DNA from: Bacillus nakamurai
GTDB lineage: Bacteria > Bacillota > Bacilli > Bacillales > Bacillaceae
Direction: 5' to 3'
Length of the DNA: 64,000 nucleotides
NCBI RefSeq assembly: GCF_001584325.1
Contig: NZ_LSAZ01000010.1
Span: 1 to 64,000 of the forward strand
This document shows positions 56,240 through 64,000 of the stretch, piece after piece. Below the pieces are notes generated by a model. The model was not told where the DNA came from. It did no database searches and was given only the letters and a program-made list of their open reading frames with translations. The position numbers and the translations under genes are program-made. Position 1 is the first letter of the stretch. Each line of letters opens with the position of its first letter.

Positions 56240-57817
56240 TTATGGAAGGTCAATCAATTTAACGGATACAATATCCTGAATAGCGGTCAGCTCATTGACG
56301 ACTTTTTCATCTAAGTGTTTGTCAAAAGAAAGCATCATGATCGCTTCTCCGCCTTTTTCTTTACGTCCTACCTGCATGGTGGCGATATTGACATCATTAT
56401 CACCGAGGATGCGGCCGACACGCCCGATAACGCCGGTTGTATCTTGATGCTGGATGTACACAAGGTGTCCGGCAGGGTTTAAGTCAATATTAAATCCGTT
56501 CAATTCAACGATACGCTCACCGAAGTGCGGGATATACGTAGCCGTTAATGTAAATGTGCTCCGGTCTCCGGCTACTTTTACGCTGATGCAGTTATCATAT
56601 CCAGATTCAGAGGAGGAAATCTTTTCACTGAAGCTGATACCGCGTTCCTTAGCGACACCGCCGGCATTGACTTCATTAACCGTTGAATCAACACGCGGTT
56701 TTAGGAAGCCGGACAGCAGGCTTTTTGTAATAAACGATGTTTCAAGTTTGGCGATGGTTCCTTCATATTGTATTGCGACATCCTTTACGGGTTCCTTCAT
56801 GCACTGGGACACGAGGCTGCCGATTTTGTCAGCAATTTGATGATACGGCTGAATTTTTTTGAATTCGTCTTTTGTCATTGCCGGCAGGTTGATCGCTGAC
56901 ATGACAGGCAGGCCTTTTGCAAACTGCAGGACCTCTTCCGACACTTGAGCAGCGACATTCAGCTGGGCTTCTTTTGTGGAAGCGCCTAAATGAGGTGTGG
57001 CAATCACTAACGGATGATCAGGAAGCTTTGATTCAACAGGCGGCTCCACTTCAAACACGTCAAGCGCAGCTCCTGCGACATGGCCGCTTTCCAGCGCCTC
57101 CAAAAGCGCGGCTTCATCAATTATTCCGCCTCTTGCACAGTTTACAAGGCGAACGCCTTTTTTTGTTTTGGCAATCGTTTCTTTATTAAGCAATCCTTTT
57201 GTTTCCTTTGTTAAAGGAGTGTGGACGGTAATGATATCTGCGTTTTCAAGCACTTCTTCAAACGTACGGCTGTTGACGCCGATTTTGCCTGCTCTTTCTT
57301 CAGTTAAAAACGGATCGAACACATGAACCGTCATGCCGAAAGCTCTTGCGCGCTGTGCAATTTCGCTGCCGATTCGGCCCAGGCCGATAATGCCCAATGT
57401 TTTTCCGTAAAGTTCCGCGCCGACAAAGGCCGTCCGGTTCCATTCTTTTGATTTCACTGAGATATTGGCTTGAGGAATATGTCTCATTAATGAAGAAATC
57501 ATCGCGAATGTATGCTCTGCAGTGGAAATTGTATTTCCGTTTGGCGCATTAATGACGATAACACCGTGTTTTGTGGCCTCATCGATGTCGATATTGTCCA
57601 CGCCGACACCGGCTCTGCCGACGATTTTTAATGAAGTCATTTTTTTGAATAACTCTTCCGTTACTTTCGTGGAACTGCGGACTAACAAAGCATCAAAGGT
57701 ATGTAATTCATCTTCTGCGTCCGCTGCGTTTTTTTGAACAATTTCTATAAAATCTGATTCCATCAGCGGCTTTAAGCCGTCACTGCTCATCTTATCTGAA
57801 ACCAAAACTCGAAACAT
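56240..57817 (-). CDS. serA: D-3-phosphoglycerate dehydrogenase
   Basis: First step of serine synthesis from 3-phosphoglycerate. Protein of 525 aa: catalytic and NAD domains (GLGRIG at 145-150; His in HLGAST as general base region), an intervening domain (about 320-445) and a C-terminal ACT domain (from about 450, VYIQHQDTTGVIGRVGRILGD) that can bind serine. AGGAGGAAATC lies before the ATG. Single gene, with a sigma-A promoter upstream. Confidence 0.96.
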   Translation of the reverse strand: MFRVLVSDKMSSDGLKPLMESDFIEIVQKNAADAEDELHTFDALLVRSSTKVTEELFKKMTSLKIVGRAGVGVDNIDIDEATKHGVIVINAPNGNTISTAEHTFAMISSLMRHIPQANISVKSKEWNRTAFVGAELYGKTLGIIGLGRIGSEIAQRARAFGMTVHVFDPFLTEERAGKIGVNSRTFEEVLENADIITVHTPLTKETKGLLNKETIAKTKKGVRLVNCARGGIIDEAALLEALESGHVAGAALDVFEVEPPVESKLPDHPLVIATPHLGASTKEAQLNVAAQVSEEVLQFAKGLPVMSAINLPAMTKDEFKKIQPYHQIADKIGSLVSQCMKEPVKDVAIQYEGTIAKLETSFITKSLLSGFLKPRVDSTVNEVNAGGVAKERGISFSEKISSSESGYDNCISVKVAGDRSTFTLTATYIPHFGERIVELNGFNIDLNPAGHLVYIQHQDTTGVIGRVGRILGDNDVNIATMQVGRKEKGGEAIMMLSFDKHLDEKVVNELTAIQDIVSVKLIDLP

Positions 57818-57857
57818 TGTTAGATTTCCTCCTAGTTTAGCTGACTAAATATCTGAT

Positions 57858-57886
57858 AATTTATCATATTCTTAATAGAGTGTCAA
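57858..57886 (-). promoter_or_regulatory. Sigma-A promoter of serA
   Basis: On the minus strand TTGACA (57881-57886), 17 bases, TAAATT (57858-57863). Perfect -35. The region between here and the ribU promoter (57887-57986) shows no gene. Confidence 0.75.
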
Positions 57887-57986
57887 CGTGTATTGACGCA
57901 GTAAAGGAGAAAAGGAACCCACTCATTTCAATTGTGATAAGGCAGTGAACATGATAACTATTTTATTTTAAAATTGAGCAGTTCTC

Positions 57987-58015
57987 TATACAATTACATA
58001 CGGATCGTTTATAAT
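57987..58015 (+). promoter_or_regulatory. Promoter of ribU
   Basis: TATACA (57987-57992), 17 bases, TATAAT (58010-58015), 21 bases before the second FMN riboswitch. Confidence 0.6.
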
Positions 58016-58036
58016 GTGAATAAATTCATATGATCA

Positions 58037-58163
58037 ATCTTCGGGGCAGGGTGAAATTCCCTACCGGCGGTGATGAGCATAAGGCTCTAAGCCCGCGAGC
58101 TGCTTCGGCAGCAGGATCCGGTGACATTCCGGAGCCGACAGTATAGTCTGGATGGGAGAAGAT
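58037..58163 (+). promoter_or_regulatory. FMN riboswitch of ribU
   Basis: Second RFN element in the window: ATCTTCGGGGC-GGGTGAAATTCCC, TACCGGCGGTGAT, AGCCCGCGAGC, GATCCGGTGACATTCCGGAGCCGACAG, AGTCTGGATGGGAGAAGAT. The outer stem pairs ATCTTC with GAAGAT. The variable arm is shorter than in the rib operon copy. It should shut off riboflavin uptake when FMN is plentiful. Confidence 0.97.
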
Positions 58164-58226
58164 GGAGGTTCAGCGAGCGTTTTGATGACCATATCAAACG
58201 TTTCTTTGTCAAGCCTAAGTAAGCTC

Positions 58227-58253
58227 CCGCTTTTTGATAAAAGCGGTTTTTTT
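58227..58253 (+). terminator. Riboswitch-controlled terminator before ribU
   Basis: CCGCTTTT (58227-58234), loop TGAT, AAAAGCGG (58239-58246), seven T. Lies between the RFN element and the ribU start. Confidence 0.9.
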
Positions 58254-58314
58254 ATTGGGCTGTAAAAGAACCTTTCCACTTTTCGAGAGATTGGATCGAA
58301 AAGGAGAGAGCATT

Positions 58315-58887
58315 GTGAAAGTGAAAAAATTAGTTGTCATCAGTATGCTTAGCAGCATTGCCTTTGTGCTTATGCTGTTAAATTTTCCGTTTCCGGGACT
58401 TCCGGATTACTTGAAAATCGATTTCAGTGACGTTCCTGCGATCATCGCCATCTTGGTTTACGGACCTGCGGCGGGTATTGCGGTGGAAGCCATTAAAAAT
58501 ATTCTTCAATATATCATTCAGGGAAGCATGGCCGGCGTGCCTGTCGGGCAAGCCGCCAACTTTATCGCGGGGACGCTGTTTATTTTGCCGACAGCGTTAA
58601 TGTTTAAAAAGCTGAATTCTGCAAAAGGGCTTGCGGTGAGCCTGTTGGCGGGAACTGCGGCTATGACCGTATTAATGAGCGTTTTAAACTATATTCTGAT
58701 CCTGCCCGCATATACTTGGTTCTTACATTCACCGGCACTGTCAAACAGCCAATTAAAAACAGCGATTGTGGCGGGGATTTTACCGTTTAATATTGTAAAA
58801 GGCATCATCATTACGATCGTATTTACATTTATTTTTACGAAGCTTAAACCTTGGATTGAACAAAAACGCAGTATTCAAACGCCATAA
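58315..58887 (+). CDS. ribU: Riboflavin transporter RibU (FmnP), ECF S component
   Basis: Substrate-binding membrane subunit of an energy-coupling-factor transporter; takes up riboflavin and related flavins. Protein of 190 aa with about five or six spans and the conserved PGLPDYLKIDFSDVPAIIA and VEAIKNILQYIIQGSMAGVPVGQAANFIAG. The start is GTG (then a second GTG two codons on), six bases after AAGGAGAG. Also known as ypaA. The shared energising subunits (EcfA, EcfT) are not in this window. Confidence 0.94.
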   Translation: MKVKKLVVISMLSSIAFVLMLLNFPFPGLPDYLKIDFSDVPAIIAILVYGPAAGIAVEAIKNILQYIIQGSMAGVPVGQAANFIAGTLFILPTALMFKKLNSAKGLAVSLLAGTAAMTVLMSVLNYILILPAYTWFLHSPALSNSQLKTAIVAGILPFNIVKGIIITIVFTFIFTKLKPWIEQKRSIQTP

Positions 58888-58890
58888 CGA

Positions 58891-58929
58891 AAAAAGCGTC
58901 CGGCTATGGAAAGAAGGCCGGACGCTTTT
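58891..58929 (+). terminator. Terminator after ribU
   Basis: AAAAGCGTCCGGC (ending 58904) pairs with GCCGGACGCTTTT (58917-58929). Strong, followed by T-rich sequence. Confidence 0.93.
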
Positions 58930-58942
58930 GTTTGTTCTTATA

Positions 58943-58982
58943 AAAAATAAAGACCCCGGCTGTAATTGGACCGGGGTCTTTT
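58943..58982 (-). terminator. Terminator after fer
   Basis: AAGACCCCGG and CCGGGGTCTT arms (58950-58959 and 58971-58980). Read on the minus strand the stem is followed by TTTATTTTTT, so it serves fer. Confidence 0.88.
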
Positions 58983-59013
58983 CTGAATGCAAAAGCTCCT
59001 CGCAGAGGGCTTT

Positions 59014-59307
<294 letters not shown>

Positions 59308-59352
59308 TTATATATTTTTTAAATATAACACCTATTCCTCTTACTTATTGTA

Positions 59353-59375
59353 ATGATGTTAGTGTCAAATTTCAA
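59353..59375 (-). promoter_or_regulatory. Promoter of fer
   Basis: On the minus strand TTGAAA (59370-59375) and TACAAT 17 bases on (about 59347-59352). The leader to the fer start is about 80 bases. Confidence 0.55.
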
Positions 59376-59387
59376 CAGAAAAATGAT

Positions 59388-59402
59388 TGAGAATGCTTAT
59401 CA
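59388..59402. promoter_or_regulatory. Candidate Fur box between fer and ypbB
   Basis: TGAGAATGCTTATCA matches 13 of 15 positions of the Bacillus Fur core TGATAATNATTATCA. It lies 12 bases upstream of the fer -35, and on the ypbB side about 130 bases before the gene. Confidence 0.55.
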
Positions 59403-59530
59403 CATAAGGGATTCTCTATAGCACTTCCCCCTAAAAGATGACTTTAAACGTCAATTTTATTTGAAAATCTGTTAAAATAAAAAGAACAAAACAACGAATC
59501 TTGTCGGGAAGAAATGTAGGTGTGTTTAGA

Positions 59531-60586
59531 TTGGCGATAAACTACTTCGATACCGTGGTTCTCGACTGTCTGGACAAAATAGACGGCGAACGGACACAAA
59601 GTGCTGTGTTTCATTTATTAAAAGGAAAAAAGTCGTCCCAAACCATACAGGATGCCGGGTTATTTCAAATCGCTAAATATTTCGGCATGGCTTCCCAGTG
59701 TGAACGCGGTGATATAGCAGCTTCAATTCATAAGCTCACCGAGCACTCTTACATTGAAGCCGGAAAAGAAACGGGCGCATTTAAAGTGACGGCCCGCGGC
59801 GTTCAGGAGCTCAAACAGGCGTTTGCCGAGCGGCCTTGGCCTGAGCACTGCCACGGCGCCAATTATCAAACGCCGGCCGCCATCTTTTGGAAGCGGCTGT
59901 CCCTGCTCGTTCAGGTGCTGTCAAATAAAGAGCATGAATGCAGTCAATATATACCGGTCACCAATGATGTGCAAACACTGAGATGGGTTAAACGGTTCAT
60001 GCGGCAAAAGACAGACCATAAAGAACTCTCCGTCAAGCTGCATGACATGCTTTCTCATTATTTGAATCAATTGAACGGAAAGCAGGCGCTTATTTTTGTC
60101 TACTCATTAACCTCATTTGAACGAATCGGAAGCACAAATAAACAGCTGGCTGATGAATTGAACGAAGATGAGTGGTATGTGTCCATCCAGTTTTGGGGGG
60201 TGCTGCATTATGTTATTCAATCACTGCCTCAATGTGCACATCTCATTTTGCGGGAGCTGCTGTCCGATCTTCAGGCAGAAAGCGCCCTTACACAGTCCGC
60301 CAGAAAAACCCTTGAGCTTGTGCAAAAAGGATTTCCGATTGAACGGATTGCGGCCATCAGAAACTTAAAAACCGCCACGATTGAAGACCATATTGTGGAG
60401 ATTTCTTTACATCAGCCCGCCTTTTTTATTGAACAGTATATTTCTGAAGAGGAGCAGCGCATGATAGCGGCATTTGCAAAACAGCATCAAACCAATAAAA
60501 TCAAACGGATTCGTGAAGGATTGCAGATGCGCTTCAGCTATTTTCAGATCAGGCTGGCGCTGGCAAAGACGGTGAAACAAGTATGA
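59531..60586 (+). CDS. ypbB: YpbB, helicase-associated helix-turn-helix protein
   Basis: Protein of 351 aa, cytosolic, mostly helical. The C-terminal part (about 255-300, ARKTLELVQKGFPIERIAAIRNLKTATIEDHI) is a helix-turn-helix of the type also found at the end of RecQ-like helicases. The start is TTG at 59531, six bases after AGGTGTG; the frame continues upstream without a better site. It overlaps recS (ATGA). The short RecS here lacks such a domain, so YpbB may serve it in trans; that is inference. Confidence 0.85.
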   Translation: MAINYFDTVVLDCLDKIDGERTQSAVFHLLKGKKSSQTIQDAGLFQIAKYFGMASQCERGDIAASIHKLTEHSYIEAGKETGAFKVTARGVQELKQAFAERPWPEHCHGANYQTPAAIFWKRLSLLVQVLSNKEHECSQYIPVTNDVQTLRWVKRFMRQKTDHKELSVKLHDMLSHYLNQLNGKQALIFVYSLTSFERIGSTNKQLADELNEDEWYVSIQFWGVLHYVIQSLPQCAHLILRELLSDLQAESALTQSARKTLELVQKGFPIERIAAIRNLKTATIEDHIVEISLHQPAFFIEQYISEEEQRMIAAFAKQHQTNKIKRIREGLQMRFSYFQIRLALAKTVKQV

Positions 60587-62073
60587 CTGAGCTGCAAAAA
60601 GCATTATATAGGCATTTTGGTTTCCGCTCGTTTAAAAAAGGGCAGGAAGAAATTATTAACAGCGTGCTTCAAAAGCAAGATACAATCGCAATGCTTCCGA
60701 CGGGCGGGGGGAAATCATTGTGCTACCAGCTTCCCGGTTACATGCTGGAAGGTTTGGTGCTGATTATTTCACCGCTTCTCTCATTAATGGAAGACCAGGT
60801 GCAGCAGCTGAAGGCAGGGGGAGAAAAGAGAGTGGCGGCTTTAAACAGCATGCTGAGTCCAAACGAAAGGCATTTTATTCTCAGCAACATCAGCCGGTAC
60901 AAATTTCTCTACATGTCTCCTGAAGCTCTGTCGTCACCATATGTGCTGAAACGTCTGAAAAGCGTACCCGTCAGTTTATTTGTCATTGACGAGGCTCATT
61001 GCATTTCCGAATGGGGACATGATTTCAGGCCTGATTATTCAAAACTCGGGCCCTTCAGAAAAGCACTCGGCCAGCCGCCTGTGCTGGCGCTGACTGCGAC
61101 GGCAACGAAAGAAACGCTGCTTGACGTGGCGGATGTGCTCGGGCTGGAGCATGCTGTGAGACATCTTTATTCAGTCAACCGGCCGAATATTCTTTTGGCG
61201 GTTGAAAATTGCGCAGATACAGCCGAAAAGATAAATAGGATAGCAGAGCTTACTGAAAAGCTTGAAGGCCCCGGCATCGTATATTGTCCGACGAGAAAGT
61301 GGGCGGAAGAGCTTGCAGCTGAGCTGAACGAAAAAACGGGAAAGCGGACGGACTATTATCACGGAGGAATGGACTCCGGAGACAGAATTTTGATTCAGCA
61401 GCAGTTTATCCATAATCAGCTTGATTGTATATGCTGTACAAATGCGTTTGGCATGGGTGTGAACAAGGCTGATATCCGCTTTGTGATTCACTTTTCTCTT
61501 CCTCAAACGGCTGAAGCCTTTATGCAGGAAATCGGCAGAGCGGGCCGCGACGGCAAACCGAGTGTCAGCATTTTGCTGAGAGCTCCCGGCGATATCGAGC
61601 TTCAGCAGCAGATCATTCAGATGGAAAGCCTGTCGGATTATGATCTGGAAGCCATTCTGTCCATCATAAAAAAAGCCGGAACAAGAGAAGAAAGGCAGCT
61701 TCGCGACGTTCTGATAAACGGAGGCGTTCAAGAAACACAGGCGCGGACAGCCGTCCATCTGTATCTTCAGGGCATAACGTCCAAGGAGCTTCTTCAGGAA
61801 GAGCTGACACGCCGTTTAGAGAACAAGCTTCATAAAATGCACCGCGTTTCGGCGCTATTAGGGCGAAAAGAGTGTATAAGAGAAGCGCTATTAGCTTATT
61901 TTGATGAATCGTACGAGCCTGACGGTCAATCCGGGCAATGCTGCAGCAGCTGCGGAATCGACCTGTCGCCCTACGAACAAAAAGGAGAACGGAAAAACAT
62001 GGAGCGGTTTGAAAATTGGAAGCTGGAATTAGATCGAATCTTCGGCCTGCGGTCTGCGGGTGAGCTCAGCTGA
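60583..62073 (+). CDS. recS: RecQ-type ATP-dependent DNA helicase RecS
   Basis: 3' to 5' helicase of 496 aa, shorter than full RecQ (about 590-600 aa) because the C-terminal HRDC domain is missing. Walker A is PTGGGKS (39-45), Walker B DEAH (136-139), motif VI QEIGRAGRDGKPS. Near the end, CSSCGIDL with an upstream cysteine forms a small zinc site. Known as ypbC/recS in B. subtilis; recQ proper lies elsewhere. Coupled to ypbB by ATGA. Confidence 0.93.
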   Translation: MTELQKALYRHFGFRSFKKGQEEIINSVLQKQDTIAMLPTGGGKSLCYQLPGYMLEGLVLIISPLLSLMEDQVQQLKAGGEKRVAALNSMLSPNERHFILSNISRYKFLYMSPEALSSPYVLKRLKSVPVSLFVIDEAHCISEWGHDFRPDYSKLGPFRKALGQPPVLALTATATKETLLDVADVLGLEHAVRHLYSVNRPNILLAVENCADTAEKINRIAELTEKLEGPGIVYCPTRKWAEELAAELNEKTGKRTDYYHGGMDSGDRILIQQQFIHNQLDCICCTNAFGMGVNKADIRFVIHFSLPQTAEAFMQEIGRAGRDGKPSVSILLRAPGDIELQQQIIQMESLSDYDLEAILSIIKKAGTREERQLRDVLINGGVQETQARTAVHLYLQGITSKELLQEELTRRLENKLHKMHRVSALLGRKECIREALLAYFDESYEPDGQSGQCCSSCGIDLSPYEQKGERKNMERFENWKLELDRIFGLRSAGELS

Positions 62074-62087
62074 GACGGCAAAGCGAA

Positions 62088-62675
62088 ATGATCTATCAGC
62101 TCACAGATCGGGAAATTGTAAAACAGCTGTATTTTACGCAATTTGTTATATTGATTGCGTCAGCTGTAATAGGCTTTTTCTTTTTTGAGGATTTGCACGA
62201 TTTTTTCAAGCTGTGGAATATCAGGGACGAATATATCATATGGTACGGTGTAACTCTTGCCGTCTTCGTCATTTTTGCCGATATGGCGGTGATGAAGTGG
62301 TGTCCCCGTCATTTATATGATGACGGCGGGATTAACGAATTGCTTTTTCGGAACAGGCCGGTGCCTCATCTGCTGTTTTTGACGCTTCTGATTGCGTTTA
62401 CTGAAGAAATCTTATTTAGAGGCGTCTTGCAGACACATATCGGTTTATGGGCAGCAAGCCTTGTTTTTGCCGTGCTTCACTTCAGGTACTTGACGAAATG
62501 GCTGCTATTTATCATGGTAACAGGTATCAGCTTGATGCTTGGGCTTATCTATGAATGGACCGGCAATTTATTCGTTCCGGTTACAGCGCATTTTATTATT
62601 GATGCGGTATTTGCCTGTCAGATCCGTTTTCAATATGTTAGGAGGGGTTTGCATGACGGAAATGTCAAGAGTTGA
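62088..62675 (+). CDS. ypbD: CPBP intramembrane metalloprotease family protein YpbD
   Basis: Membrane protein of 195 aa with about five or six spans. The Abi/CPBP motif is Glu106-Glu107 and Arg111 (TEEILFRGVLQ), followed by VFAVLHFRYL and a third motif VPVTAHFIIDAVFA. Members include type II CAAX-type proteases and bacteriocin-immunity proteins. It follows recS after 14 bases and its end overlaps ypbE by 23 bases. Target unknown. Confidence 0.88.
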   Translation: MIYQLTDREIVKQLYFTQFVILIASAVIGFFFFEDLHDFFKLWNIRDEYIIWYGVTLAVFVIFADMAVMKWCPRHLYDDGGINELLFRNRPVPHLLFLTLLIAFTEEILFRGVLQTHIGLWAASLVFAVLHFRYLTKWLLFIMVTGISLMLGLIYEWTGNLFVPVTAHFIIDAVFACQIRFQYVRRGLHDGNVKS

Positions 62676-63441
62676 AAGAAAAAAAGCTCAGCTGCGTGCC
62701 GAGCAGCAGATTGCCGCGGCAGCGGATGAACAAATTGATTATCTTGAAGACAGCCTCCCGACAAGACAATCTGTAAAAGAGGAGCGTAAAAAAAAGGAAG
62801 AACAGGTGAAAGAAAAAACCAAATCGAAAACGCCGCTGTTTACCTTTCTCACCGTGCTGTTTATCGTTGTAACGATAGGCGTCTTTTTCGGCCTTCTTTA
62901 TATGACCAACAGCAGCAGATTTGACCCGAAGGATTATGAAGATGTCTTCATCGACCACAGCGAAAGCGCGCCTGCCGTTATCCCGAAAACGGATGTGCAG
63001 AAGGAAACGTCAGAAACCGCTCTTTTGCAAAAGCCTGAAAAAAAGGCAGAGAATAAAAAAGAAAAGCAAGAAAAAGTAACGGCGCCGAAAAAAACGGCAG
63101 AAAAAACAGCTGCAGTTTCAGAAAAAACAGCTGCGGCTGAAACCGATACAGTTTCAGAAAAAAAGGAAAAACCGGCAGATACCGAATACGCGGAGACAAA
63201 ACAGCAGTCTCCGCCGGCTGTCCGTGAAGCAACGGCTGAAACAAATAAGCCAAATGAACCGGAGACCCGAAAAGAGCAGCGGGTCGTGAAACATACAGTG
63301 CAGCAAAAAGAAACGCTTTACCGCATTTCTATGAAATATTACAAAAGCAGAGCGGGCGAGGAAAAAATCCGCAGCTATAACCATTTAAACGGAAATGAAG
63401 TTTATACCGGTCAGGTTCTGAGCATACCTTTATCCGATTGA
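62653..63441 (+). CDS. ypbE: YpbE, membrane-anchored LysM protein
   Basis: Protein of 262 aa. A charged cytosolic N-terminus (1-60, VKEERKKKEEQVKEKTKSK) precedes one span (about 60-80), then a long Lys/Glu/Ala/Thr-rich, probably disordered, stalk (about 105-205) with imperfect repeats (KTAEKTAA, SEKTAAAET). A C-terminal LysM domain (about 213-262, HTVQQKETLYRISMKYYKSRAGEEKIRSYN, GQVLSIPL) follows. GGAGGGG precedes the ATG. Likely tethers the membrane to peptidoglycan. Confidence 0.88.
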   Translation: MTEMSRVERKKAQLRAEQQIAAAADEQIDYLEDSLPTRQSVKEERKKKEEQVKEKTKSKTPLFTFLTVLFIVVTIGVFFGLLYMTNSSRFDPKDYEDVFIDHSESAPAVIPKTDVQKETSETALLQKPEKKAENKKEKQEKVTAPKKTAEKTAAVSEKTAAAETDTVSEKKEKPADTEYAETKQQSPPAVREATAETNKPNEPETRKEQRVVKHTVQQKETLYRISMKYYKSRAGEEKIRSYNHLNGNEVYTGQVLSIPLSD

Positions 63442-63504
63442 ATGCATGTTTTTACCGCGTCTTTCATATAGTGTATCAATGAAAATGGACAAGGTGTGAA
63501 GCGC

Positions 63505-63960
63505 ATGGATTCATTATGGAAGCAATTAGACGGATTTGTTGACGGGCCGACAAAACAAATGCTTCAGGCGCTGGTCAAAAGAAAATTGAAATACGAAAAT
63601 TATGCCAGACAATGCCGAAGATGGCAGTGGGCTTCCCTCGTTTGTTTTTCCCTGATGTGCGTATTGCTCATCTTTAAAAGCTTCAATGCGCCGCAAACTT
63701 CTCCGCAGCTGATTCTTCAAGAGATATTAAGCCATACCGTTTATTTATGCTGGATTATGGCTTCCGCTTTCGCATACTGCACTTCTTACTATTTTAAAAA
63801 AAAGGAAGAAAAAGCTGAGGGAGAATATCATAAGCTGAGATGTGAAATTATCCAAAAAAGCACGGATTTGTGGCCGCAGCCGGAGAAATGGAGAGCGAGA
63901 GAATCTGTTTTTCACCTGATGAAACATCGGTATGATATAAATCTTTATTTTGAAAGCAAA
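63505..63960 (+). CDS. ypbF: YpbF, DUF2663-type membrane protein
   Basis: Protein of 152 aa with two spans (about 42-60 and 78-96), basic between and after them (KKKEEKAEGEYHKLRCEI). The ATG at 63505 is six bases after AAGGTGTG; the GTG at 63496 falls inside that site. The stop codon is at 63961-63963. Follows ypbE by 63 bases. Function unknown. Confidence 0.8.
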
Positions 63961-63965
63961 TAAAA

Positions 63966-64000
63966 TGGGGCGTTTTCCGGAAAGGATAGAAACGTCTTTT
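63966..64000 (+). terminator. Probable terminator after ypbF (at window end)
   Basis: GGCGTTT pairs with AAACGTC (one G-T pair) and TTTT follows; the window ends inside the T run. Confidence 0.55.

Noticed and set aside
63100-63200. Repeats in ypbE as a tandem-repeat array
   Set aside because: They reflect Lys/Ala/Thr-rich disordered coding sequence with imperfect units, not a DNA repeat element.

Overview
The window is a stretch of a Bacillus chromosome, most likely from the B. subtilis species complex and by inference its B. amyloliquefaciens/B. velezensis branch. The reason is gene order and protein similarity: from dsdA-coaA through ansRAB, mleNA, spoIIM-fur, xerD-drm-pupG, dacF-spoIIA-sigF, spoVA, lysA, sipS, the rib operon, scpAB, dacB-spmAB, resABCDE, sigX-rsiX, serA, ribU, fer, recS and ypbDEF, it follows the order I recall for B. 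subtilis 168. Proteins are close to, but not identical with, the 168 versions. I see no prophage, insertion sequence, CRISPR array, tRNA or rRNA.

Region by region. 1-2.2 kb: end of dsdA, then coaA and yqjT. 2.2-10.7 kb: the least stable part. It holds a much-deleted MFS transporter remnant, an AI-2E-type permease broken twice, the SOS operon polYB-yqjX-yqzH with a LexA box, a decayed yqjZ, intact yqjY, yqkA, yqkB, yqkC and yqkD, and a MerR-family regulator broken by a frameshift behind a textbook MerR-type promoter. 10.7-20 kb: aldo-keto reductase yqkF, the FtsZ-inhibitor microgene mciZ, nudF, an EndoQ-like endonuclease (yqxK), asparagine/aspartate use (ansR/ansAB) and malate use (mleN-mleA). 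20-34 kb: spoIIM, fur behind a PerR box, xerD, the drm-pupG nucleoside operon, and the forespore operons dacF, spoIIAA-spoIIAB-sigF and spoVAA-spoVAF, then lysA. 34-43 kb: ypuA with an ECF promoter, ppiB, a DUF1453-type membrane protein, sipS, ypuD, and the FMN-riboswitch-controlled ribDEAHT genes. 43-56 kb: scpAB, ypuI, dacB-spmAB, rluB, the ResABC cytochrome c maturation genes with ResDE, and sigX-rsiX. 56-64 kb: serA, a second FMN riboswitch with ribU, fer, ypbB-recS and ypbDEF.

Themes. Many genes serve sporulation, and promoters resembling those read by sigma E, F, G, H and K can be picked out. Riboflavin synthesis and uptake are each under their own FMN riboswitch. Metal and oxidative-stress control is visible as a PerR box at fur and a Fur-like box between fer and ypbB. 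Several small genes are easily missed: mciZ (40 aa, TTG start), a 29-aa YjcZ-type peptide and yqjU (56 aa).

There is no clearly new multi-gene system here. The features most worth a second look are the MerR promoter with its broken regulator, the yqkK reading frame that runs through its own terminator, the cluster of decaying genes at 2.3-10.4 kb, and several candidate operators. Family names and comparisons with B. subtilis come from memory of those proteins, not from a database search.
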